Assembly (NCBI GenBank): GCA_903939555.1
Contig: CAJAHV010000356.1
Coordinates: forward strand, 1 to 13,242
Length of the DNA stretch: 13,242 nucleotides
Source: an uncultured Alphaproteobacteria bacterium
Lineage (GTDB): Bacteria > Pseudomonadota > Alphaproteobacteria > Sphingomonadales > Sphingomonadaceae
Direction: 5' to 3'
The notes beneath the pieces are model-generated. The model was given only the letters and a program-made list of their open reading frames with translations. It was not told the DNA's origin and did no database searches. Shown here piece after piece: positions 7,353 through 13,242 of the stretch; the stretch's first letter is position 1, and every line of letters begins with the position of its first letter. The translations under genes were made by a program, and so were the position numbers.

Positions 7353-9362
7353 ATGTCCGATCTCATTTTCCTGACCCTTCCCGATGGTTCCGTGCGCGAG
7401 ATGCCGCGCGGCACGACCGGGGCGGATGTCGCGGCGAGCATCGGGCCGGGCCTGTTGAAGGCGGCGCTGGCGGCGCGTGTCGACGGCGAGATCGTCGATC
7501 TGTCGCGGCCGATCATGGCCGACGCGCAGCTGGCGCTGGTGACGGCGAAGGACGAGGCCGACGCGCTCGAACTGGCGCGGCATGATTATGCGCATCTGCT
7601 CGCCGAAGCGGTGCAGCGGTTGTTCCCCGGCACGCAGATCACCTTTGGCCCGTCGACCGACGATGGCTTTTATTATGATTTCGCGCCCCCAAAAATTGAC
7701 GGGCGCGATCGCCCGTTCACCGACGAGGACCTGCCGGCGATCGAAGCCGAGATGCGCGCGCTGATTGCCGCCAACAAGCCGATCACCCGCCAGGTGTGGA
7801 GCCGCGAGCAGCTCATCAGCCGCTGGCAGCAACAGGGCGAAAGCTTCAAGGCCGAATGGGCCGCCGAATTGCCGGGCAACGAGGATCTGACCGTCTATTG
7901 GTCGGGCGAAGACTGGCTCGACATGTGCCGCGGGCCGCATTTGCCGTCGACCGGCAAGCTTGATCCGCAGGCGTTCAAGCTGACGCGGGTGTCGGGCGCC
8001 TATTGGCGCGGCGATCAGGCCAATGCGATGCTGTCCCGCATTTATGGCACCGGCTGGCTCAACAAGAAACAGCTCGAGGCGCATCTGACGCGGCTCGAGG
8101 AAGCGGCGAAGCGCGACCATCGCAAGCTGGGCCGCGAGATGGATCTGTTCCACTTGCAGGAAGAAGCCCATGGCAGCGTCTTCTGGCACCCGCGCGGCTT
8201 TGTCATCTATCGCGCCCTCGAGGCCTATATGCGGCGCCGGCTCGATGCCGCTGGCTATCGCGAGGTCAAGACGCCGCAGATCATGGACGCCCGGCAATGG
8301 GAACAGTCCGGCCACTGGGGCAAATATCGCGAGAACATGTTCGTCATTCCCGACGAAGTGCCCAATGTCGATGACGATGGCCCGGTGATTTCGGACAAGG
8401 CGCAGTGGATGGCGCTCAAGCCGATGAACTGCCCGGCGCACATCCTGATCTTCCGCCAGGGCATCAAGTCGTACCGCGACCTGCCGCTGCGGCTGGCGGA
8501 GATGGGCTGCTGCCATCGCAACGAACCGCATGGCGCGCTGCACGGCTTGATGCGGGTGCGGCAGTTCACCCAGGACGATGCCCATATCTTCTGCCGCGAA
8601 GACCAGATTGTCAGCGAAATCGCGCGCTTCTGTGACCTGCTCGATCTTGTCTACAAGGATCTCGGCGGCTTTTCCTATGCGATCAAGCTGGCGCTGCGCC
8701 CTGAAAAGCGTTTCGGCAGCGACGCGATGTGGGACTGGTCGGAACAGTCGATGCGCGATGCCGTGGCGGCAACGGGGCGCGATAATGCCGATTGGGGCTG
8801 GGAAGAACTGCCCGGCGAAGGGGCTTTTTATGCGCCCAAGCTGGAATTCCATCTCACCGATGCCATCGGGCGGACATGGCAGGTCGGCACCATCCAGACC
8901 GATACCGTGCTGCCCGAACGGCTCGATGCCAGCTATATCGGCGAAGATGGCGCGCGCCATCGCCCGGTCATGCTGCACCGCGCGATTCTGGGCAGTTATG
9001 AACGTTTCATCGGCATCTTGATCGAACATTTCGCCGGGCGTTTCCCGACCTGGCTGGCGCCGGTGCAGGCGGTGGTGGCGACGATCGTGTCCGATGCCGA
9101 TGCCTATGCCGGCGATGTGCTGGCGGCGCTGCAAAAGGCCGGGATTCGCGCCGAAAGCGACCTGCGCAACGAAAAGATCAACCTCAAGGTGCGCGAACAC
9201 AGCCTGCAAAAGGCGTCGTACATGCTCGTCGTCGGCCGCCGCGAGGCGGAAGAAGGCACTGTTGCCGTGCGCAACCTTGCCGGCGGCGACCAGCAGGTGA
9301 TGCCGCTCGCCGATGCTGTGGCGCTGCTGGTGGCGGAGGCGACTCCGCCGGATCTGCGCTGA
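7353..9362 (+). CDS. thrS: Threonine--tRNA ligase (ThrRS)
   Basis: Class II aminoacyl-tRNA synthetase charging tRNA-Thr, with proofreading against serine. The 669-residue protein has, in order, a TGS domain (about 1-62, starting SDLIFLTLPDGSVREMP), the editing domain with HDYAH at 77-81 and DMCRGPHLPSTG, the catalytic core and the anticodon-binding domain (about 570-660, QAVVATIVSDADAYA...). The catalytic zinc ligands correspond to Cys360 (MNCPAH), His411 (FTQDDAHIFC) and His542 (VMLHRAILGS). It is slightly longer than the E. coli enzyme (642), with no missing motif. The ATG at 7353 has AAAGG seven bases upstream; the frame extends nine codons further to an in-frame ATG at 7326, without a ribosome site or conservation. 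Confidence 0.97.
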   Translation: MSDLIFLTLPDGSVREMPRGTTGADVAASIGPGLLKAALAARVDGEIVDLSRPIMADAQLALVTAKDEADALELARHDYAHLLAEAVQRLFPGTQITFGPSTDDGFYYDFAPPKIDGRDRPFTDEDLPAIEAEMRALIAANKPITRQVWSREQLISRWQQQGESFKAEWAAELPGNEDLTVYWSGEDWLDMCRGPHLPSTGKLDPQAFKLTRVSGAYWRGDQANAMLSRIYGTGWLNKKQLEAHLTRLEEAAKRDHRKLGREMDLFHLQEEAHGSVFWHPRGFVIYRALEAYMRRRLDAAGYREVKTPQIMDARQWEQSGHWGKYRENMFVIPDEVPNVDDDGPVISDKAQWMALKPMNCPAHILIFRQGIKSYRDLPLRLAEMGCCHRNEPHGALHGLMRVRQFTQDDAHIFCREDQIVSEIARFCDLLDLVYKDLGGFSYAIKLALRPEKRFGSDAMWDWSEQSMRDAVAATGRDNADWGWEELPGEGAFYAPKLEFHLTDAIGRTWQVGTIQTDTVLPERLDASYIGEDGARHRPVMLHRAILGSYERFIGILIEHFAGRFPTWLAPVQAVVATIVSDADAYAGDVLAALQKAGIRAESDLRNEKINLKVREHSLQKASYMLVVGRREAEEGTVAVRNLAGGDQQVMPLADAVALLVAEATPPDLR

Positions 9363-9369
9363 CACTTCA

Positions 9370-9457
9370 TTGTCACCCCGGGCTTGACCCGGGACCCAGT
9401 TCTTCTCGGCACGCTGACCAATCGAAGCGGGGTTCCGGGTCAAGCCCGGGATGACAA
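9370..9457. repeat. Dispersed palindromic element of alphaproteobacterial REP/MITE-like type
   Basis: Arms at 9370-9397 and 9430-9457 are inverted copies over 28 bases with two mismatches, both compatible with G-U pairing. The conserved centre of the right arm is CCGGGTCAAGCCCGGGATGA, and the loop is 32 bases. Read on the minus strand it translates as VIPGLTRNP...WVPGQARGD, the signature peptide that recurs in spurious ORFs of many alphaproteobacteria. It sits eight bases after the thrS stop codon. It may fold at the 3' end of the thrS mRNA and limit read-through into radA, although no T-run follows. Confidence 0.85.
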
Positions 9458-9480
9458 CATTGTGCGGACCCGGCATCCCC

Positions 9481-9508
9481 TTGACCCGCGCGCATGTTCC
9501 TCTATTGT
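9481..9508 (+). promoter_or_regulatory. Possible housekeeping promoter of radA-cvpA-cysS
   Basis: TTGACC (9481-9486, 5 of 6 to the sigma-70 -35 box) and TATTGT (9503-9508, 4 of 6 to the -10 box) are 16 bases apart. The predicted start near 9515 leaves about 19 bases before the radA ATG. It lies just past the palindromic element. Confidence 0.5.
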
Positions 9509-9533
9509 TCTTTTTCGGCAAATGAGGTGAATA

Positions 9534-10931
9534 ATGGCGCGCGCGGCGACCCGCTATGTCTGTCAGGCGTGCGGCGCGGTGAGCAGCCGCTGGCAGGGCC
9601 AGTGCGGCGATTGCGCGGCGTGGAACACCATTCAGGCCGAGGCCGCACCGGCGGCGACGCCCTTTGCCGCGAAGCATTCGCTCAACAGTGGCGGGCGCAC
9701 CTTCGCCATGGCGTCGCTGGCCGATGAGGTCGAACTGCCGCAGCGCCTGTCGACCGGTATCGGTGAGCTTGATCGCGCGCTCGGCGGCACCATCGGCGGC
9801 CCGGCCGGGTCAGGCGGCGGGCTGGTGCCGGGTTCGGTCATCCTCATCGGCGGCGATCCCGGTATCGGCAAATCGACCCTGTTGTTGCAGGCGGCGGGGC
9901 GGATGGCGCGCGATGGCCATGCCGTCGCCTATGTGTCGGGCGAGGAAGCCGCCGACCAGGTGCGGCTGCGCGCCCGGCGGCTGGGGCTGGCGCGCGCCGA
10001 TGTGCAACTGGCGAGCGAATCGAACGTCCGTGACATCCTGACGACGCTGGCGACGGGCAAGCCGCCGGCGCTGCTGATCATCGATTCGATCCAGACCATG
10101 CATTCTGATTCGCTGGAGGGCGCGCCCGGCACGGTGTCGCAGGTCCGCGCCAGCACGCAGGAGCTGATCCGCTATGCCAAGACCACCGGCACAGCGCTGA
10201 TTCTGGTCGGCCATGTCACCAAGGACGGGCAATTGGCCGGGCCGCGCGTGCTCGAACACATGGTCGATACGGTGCTGTATTTCGAAGGCGAGCGCAGCCA
10301 CCAATACCGCATCCTGCGGCCGGTGAAGAACCGCTTTGGCGGTACCGACGAGATTGGCGTGTTTGCCATGGGGGCCGAAGGACTGGAGGAAGTCAGCAAT
10401 CCGTCGTCGCTGTTCCTTACCGATCGCGACACCGCCGTCACCGGTGCCGTGGTGTTCCCGGCGATGGAAGGCACGCGGCCGGTGCTGTGCGAAATCCAGG
10501 CGCTGGTGGTGCGCGTGCCATCGGGCGCGACGCCGCGGCGGGCGGTGGTCGGCTGGGATTCGGGGCGGCTGTCGATGCTGCTGGCGGTGCTCGAGGCGCG
10601 CTGCGGGCTCGGCTTCGGCATGCACGAGGTCTATCTCAATGTCGCCGGCGGCCTGAAGGTGCAGGACCCGGCGGCCGATCTGGCGGTGGCGGCCGCGCTG
10701 ATTTCGGCGCTGACCGACCGGCCGATCCCGCACAATGCCGTCGCCTTTGGCGAAGTCGCGCTGTCGGGCGAACTGCGCCCCGCCGGCCTTGCGGCGCTGC
10801 GCCTCAAGGAAGCCGCCAAGCTGGGTTTTGGCTCGGCTTTTGCGCCCAAGGGCACCGCGAGCGGCGCGTTGCGGGTCGATGCGCTGGCGACGCTGGCCGC
10901 ACTCGTTGACCGGCTGGCGGGAGCGCCGTAG
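9534..10931 (+). CDS. radA: DNA repair protein RadA
   Basis: RecA-like, DnaB-type ATPase that promotes branch migration in recombinational repair. The 465-residue protein has an N-terminal C4 zinc finger (Cys10, Cys13, Cys24, Cys27), a Walker A motif GDPGIGKST (107-115), the Walker B-like strand ALLIIDSIQTMHS, the RadA signature KNRFG at 265-269 and a C-terminal Lon-protease-like domain (about 290-465; VYLNVAGGLKVQDPAADLAV). A glycine-rich stretch TIGGPAGSGGG at about 86-96, before the ATPase core, looks like an insertion compared with shorter family members. The start ATG is well supported by AGGTGA just upstream. It is the first gene of a close run: cvpA begins 9 bases after its stop. Confidence 0.97.
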   Translation: MARAATRYVCQACGAVSSRWQGQCGDCAAWNTIQAEAAPAATPFAAKHSLNSGGRTFAMASLADEVELPQRLSTGIGELDRALGGTIGGPAGSGGGLVPGSVILIGGDPGIGKSTLLLQAAGRMARDGHAVAYVSGEEAADQVRLRARRLGLARADVQLASESNVRDILTTLATGKPPALLIIDSIQTMHSDSLEGAPGTVSQVRASTQELIRYAKTTGTALILVGHVTKDGQLAGPRVLEHMVDTVLYFEGERSHQYRILRPVKNRFGGTDEIGVFAMGAEGLEEVSNPSSLFLTDRDTAVTGAVVFPAMEGTRPVLCEIQALVVRVPSGATPRRAVVGWDSGRLSMLLAVLEARCGLGFGMHEVYLNVAGGLKVQDPAADLAVAAALISALTDRPIPHNAVAFGEVALSGELRPAGLAALRLKEAAKLGFGSAFAPKGTASGALRVDALATLAALVDRLAGAP

Positions 10932-10940
10932 AGGCCGGTG

Positions 10941-11573
10941 ATGGCCGAATTGACCGCCTTTGACGTTGTCGTCCTTCTTCTTGTCGCGCTGGCCGGGCTG
11001 GCCGGGCTGGCGCGTGGCCTTGTCGGCGAGATCGTGTCGTTGATCGCCTGGGTGGCGGGCATCGCCGCCATCCGCTTTCTCCATGCCCCGGCCAAGGCGT
11101 TGGCTGCACAATGGACCGGCACCGAAGCCGGCGGCGCCATTCTTGCGGTGGTCGTGCTGTTTCTTGGCGCTTTTATCGCGGTTCGGGTCGCCGGGGGCAT
11201 GCTGAGCACCACCACCAAGGCATCGGTGGTCGGCCCCATCGACCGGCTGCTGGGGCTGGGTTTCGGCGCGGCCAAGGGCGTGCTCGCGGCGGCGCTGCTG
11301 TTCCTGCTCGCCAATCTGACCTTCGATACCATCGATCCGGGTGAACCATCGCCGCAATGGCTGGCCAAGGCGCGGACCGCGCCGACACTGGCCATGGTTT
11401 CGCAGGCGCTGGTCGATTTCGTTGCCGAACAGCGCCGGGTGGAACCCGACAGCGCCGCCGTCGATGCGGCGGACGAGACACCGGCCGGCGATGGCTATGC
11501 CCCGGGGCAGCGCAGCGCGCTCGACAAGCTGCTCGATGCGCAGGAAAAGCGCGAACCGTCGACGGCGATCTGA
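10941..11573 (+). CDS. cvpA: CvpA family membrane protein
   Basis: Inner-membrane protein of the CvpA family, named for colicin V production in E. coli; the exact molecular role is not settled. The 210-residue product has about four hydrophobic segments (roughly 8-26, 30-46, 66-84, 100-123) with the family-typical ARGLVGEIVSLIAWVAG after the first segment, then a polar, acidic cytoplasmic-type tail ending DKLLDAQEKREPSTAI. I chose the ATG at 10941 because GAGG lies six bases upstream; the adjoining GTG at 10938 would add one residue. A 9-base unit GCTGGCCGG is tandemly repeated at 10988-11005, with a third divergent copy to 11014, coding LAGLAGLA. radA is 9 bases upstream and cysS 14 bases downstream, so they are probably one operon. 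purF, a frequent neighbour of cvpA, is absent here. Confidence 0.88.
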   Translation: MAELTAFDVVVLLLVALAGLAGLARGLVGEIVSLIAWVAGIAAIRFLHAPAKALAAQWTGTEAGGAILAVVVLFLGAFIAVRVAGGMLSTTTKASVVGPIDRLLGLGFGAAKGVLAAALLFLLANLTFDTIDPGEPSPQWLAKARTAPTLAMVSQALVDFVAEQRRVEPDSAAVDAADETPAGDGYAPGQRSALDKLLDAQEKREPSTAI

Positions 11574-11587
11574 ACGGCGACCGCACA

Positions 11588-12979
11588 ATGACCATCCGCC
11601 TCTACAACACGCTGACGCGCCGCAAGGACGTGCTCACGCCCATCGATCCGGCGCGGGTGACGATGTATGTCTGCGGCCCCACCGTCTACAGCCGCGCTCA
11701 TATCGGCAATGCCCGGCCGGCGGTGGTGTTCGATGTGTTGCGCCGGCTGTTGCGCCATGAATATGGCGCCGCTCATGTGCTGTACGCGCGCAACATCACC
11801 GATATCGATGATCGCATCATCGCCGAAAGCGCCGCGACCGGCGTGCCGATCGGCGAGATTACCCGGCGCACCGAGGACTGGTATCTCGCCGACATGGGAG
11901 CGCTCGGGGTCGAGCCGCCCGATATCGCGCCGCACGCGACGACGAGCATCCCGGCGATGCTGGCGATGATGGAAACGCTCATCGCCAAGGGCCATGCCTA
12001 TGCGGCGCAGGGCCATGTGCTGTTCGATGTGCCGAGCTTTGCCGGTTATGGCGCGCTGTCACGCCGGCCATTGGATGAAATGATCGCCGGGGCGCGGGTG
12101 GAAGTGGCGCCCTACAAGAAGTCACCGGCCGATTTCGTGCTGTGGAAGCCGTCGAGCGATGACCAGCCGGGCTGGGATTCACCTTGGGGCTATGGGCGCC
12201 CGGGCTGGCACATCGAATGCTCGGCGATGATCGCGGAAAGCCTTGGTACCACCATCGATATTCACGGCGGCGGCCAGGACCTGCAATTCCCGCACCACGA
12301 GAATGAACTGGCGCAATCGACCTGCGCCCATGATGGCGCAGCGCTGGCGCAGATCTGGATGCACAACGGCTTCCTCAACATGGGCAGCGCCGAAAAAATG
12401 TCAAAATCGCTCGGCAATATCCAGACGATCCCGGAACTGCAGGCGCAGGGCTGGCCCGGCGAGGTGCTGCGGCTGGCGCTGCTGAGCGCGCATTACCGCC
12501 AGCCGCTGGAGTGGACGCAGGATTTGTTGCAGCAAACCCGAAAGACACTGGACAGTTGGTGCGAAGTGACAACCGCATTCGCCTCTTGTCAGGAATTTTC
12601 GGCGGTCGATTATCGTCAGGCTGACGTCGGCGTCGTCGAAGCGCTGACGAACGATCTCAACACCCCGGCAGCAATTGCGCGCATGCACGCGCTGGCCAAC
12701 GACGTTCGGGAGGCAGACCAACGCCGCCATCCCGAAGCGGAGCAAATTGCGACCAGCTTTCGCGCTGCCGGCTTGCTGCTGGGGCTGGATTTGAAGCCGC
12801 GCCCGGTCGCGATTGTCGATTCGCAAGAACGCGCCAGAGTTGACGCCGCCATCGCCGCCCGCAACGCCGCGCGCGCCGCGAAGAACTGGGCCGAATCCGA
12901 CCGGATCCGGGCCGAACTCACCGCTGCCGGCATTGTCCTCGAAGATGGCGCTGGCGGCACGACGTGGCGGCGGGCCTGA
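11588..12979 (+). CDS. cysS: Cysteine--tRNA ligase (CysRS)
   Basis: Class I aminoacyl-tRNA synthetase charging tRNA-Cys. The 463-residue product is close to the E. coli length (461). Motifs are complete: the HIGH-box variant HIGN at 38-41, KMSKS at 270-274, and zinc ligands Cys29 (MYVCGPTVYS), Cys211 (GWHIECSAM), His236 and Glu240 (HHENE). The helical anticodon-binding part follows, ending ELTAAGIVLEDGAGGTTWRRA, a typical C-terminus. The reading frame is open far upstream inside cvpA, but MTIRLYNTLTRRKD is the family start; the ribosome site is weak, so coupling to cvpA is likely. Bases about 12520-12760 look less GC-rich, with more A/T third positions than the rest of the gene. Confidence 0.97.
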   Translation: MTIRLYNTLTRRKDVLTPIDPARVTMYVCGPTVYSRAHIGNARPAVVFDVLRRLLRHEYGAAHVLYARNITDIDDRIIAESAATGVPIGEITRRTEDWYLADMGALGVEPPDIAPHATTSIPAMLAMMETLIAKGHAYAAQGHVLFDVPSFAGYGALSRRPLDEMIAGARVEVAPYKKSPADFVLWKPSSDDQPGWDSPWGYGRPGWHIECSAMIAESLGTTIDIHGGGQDLQFPHHENELAQSTCAHDGAALAQIWMHNGFLNMGSAEKMSKSLGNIQTIPELQAQGWPGEVLRLALLSAHYRQPLEWTQDLLQQTRKTLDSWCEVTTAFASCQEFSAVDYRQADVGVVEALTNDLNTPAAIARMHALANDVREADQRRHPEAEQIATSFRAAGLLLGLDLKPRPVAIVDSQERARVDAAIAARNAARAAKNWAESDRIRAELTAAGIVLEDGAGGTTWRRA

Positions 12980-13158
12980 TCGTGCCCTATGCCGGTCTGG
13001 CGACGACCGCCCGGCAAGTGCGCGTACTGATCGGCCCCTATGTCGCCGGGCCTTATGCCGAAGGCAGTTACATCATCACCCTGCCCTTGCCCGAAGCGGT
13101 GCAACCGTTCGTCAAGCCGCAGTATCGTCCGGCGCTGTTTGGTGAAGTGGTCGGCTGA
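12964..13158 (+). pseudogene. Probable C-terminal remnant of a DUF3298/DUF4163-type protein
   Basis: A 64-codon frame from a GTG at 12964, overlapping the last 16 bases of cysS, to a TGA at 13156-13158. The peptide contains RQVRVLIGPYVAGPYAEGSY followed by IITLPLPEAVQPFVKPQYRP. From memory this resembles the extreme C-terminus of RsiV-like DUF3298/DUF4163 proteins, where a Y-x-x-GPYA-G-x-Y/F-x-V/I-x-L/IP pattern closes the domain. The N-terminal domain, signal sequence and a ribosome site are all absent, and cysS occupies the sequence upstream, so a truncated remnant is the simplest reading. A genuine short protein translated by coupling to cysS is possible. Confidence 0.45.
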
Positions 13159-13188
13159 TTATCGCACTCGCCAGCCGTATTGTGTTGA

Positions 13189-13194
13189 TATAGT
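13189..13194 (+). promoter_or_regulatory. Possible -10 box before the last gene
   Basis: The stretch 13175-13215 is clearly richer in A/T than the rest of the window and contains TATAGT. A start site about seven bases downstream (near 13201) would put the transcript only a few bases ahead of the ATG at 13205. A -35 box is poor: the best candidate is TCGCCA at 13168-13173, with a short 15-base spacer. Confidence 0.3.
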
Positions 13195-13204
13195 ATTCTG
13201 TTTT

Positions 13205-13242
13205 ATGCATCACCTTTACAATCGCGAAATTCTTCGACTGGC
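13205..13242 (+). CDS. 5' end of a probable iron-sulfur cluster scaffold (IscU/NifU-N-like) gene (partial)
   Basis: The frame ATG CAT CAC CTT TAC AAT ... gives MHHLYNREILRLA up to the window edge. The LYxREILRLA start resembles small sphingomonad proteins annotated as iron-sulfur cluster assembly scaffold proteins; this is recognition from about ten residues and cannot be confirmed here. No Shine-Dalgarno sequence precedes the ATG (GTATTCTGTTTT), and there is no in-frame alternative start close by. With the AT-rich -10-like sequence just upstream, a leaderless or nearly leaderless message is plausible. Confidence 0.42.
   Translation, partial: MHHLYNREILRL

Noticed and set aside
7332..9677. 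781-codon open frame on the minus strand opposite thrS
   Set aside because: Antisense to a complete ThrRS; it also runs through the palindromic element, giving the well-known spurious VIPGLTRNP peptide.
9810..11588. 592-codon open frame on the minus strand opposite radA and cvpA
   Set aside because: It spans two well-supported genes on the other strand, and its composition (Arg, Gln, His, Gly rich) is typical of an antisense frame.

Overview
This is GC-rich bacterial DNA that reads as the chromosome of an alphaproteobacterium, most likely a sphingomonad (Sphingomonadales). That assignment is an inference from gene content and style. The dnaK upstream region carries an alphaproteobacterial type of heat-shock (RpoH) promoter. 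The small HExxH protein belongs to a type usually annotated in sphingomonads as 'Vgr related protein'. The thrS-radA gap holds the dispersed palindrome whose translation gives the familiar 'VIPGLTRNP' string in alphaproteobacterial genomes. No phage, transposase, CRISPR, tRNA or rRNA gene was seen. Most of the window is ordinary core genome, and I found no convincing new multi-gene system.

Left part, minus strand (positions 1-4376): an RpoH-type promoter drives dnaK (70-kDa chaperone), then a 179-base gap with strong secondary-structure potential, then dnaJ (its J-domain co-chaperone), then pgl (6-phosphogluconolactonase). All three point left and could be one transcript. The first ~250 bases hold the region beyond pgl and possibly the start of another leftward gene.

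Middle part, plus strand (4477-7180): diverging from dnaK, a periplasmic PCu(A)C copper chaperone gene overlaps by 14 bases a small protein with an HEMTH zinc-metallopeptidase-like motif. A Wzi-family outer-membrane beta-barrel gene follows with its own possible promoter.

Right part, plus strand (7353-13242): thrS (threonyl-tRNA synthetase), an 88-base dispersed palindromic element, then a tightly packed radA-cvpA-cysS run (DNA-repair ATPase, membrane protein, cysteinyl-tRNA synthetase). After cysS there is a short ORF resembling only the C-terminal end of a DUF3298/DUF4163-type protein. The window closes with what looks like the first 12-13 codons of an iron-sulfur cluster scaffold gene behind an AT-rich, possibly leaderless promoter.

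The most interesting non-coding signal is the dnaK-dnaJ gap. Two adjacent imperfect hairpins contain a four-run G-quadruplex motif on each strand, and the G-rich and C-rich segments are each other's pairing partners. That arrangement could set the DnaK:DnaJ ratio.
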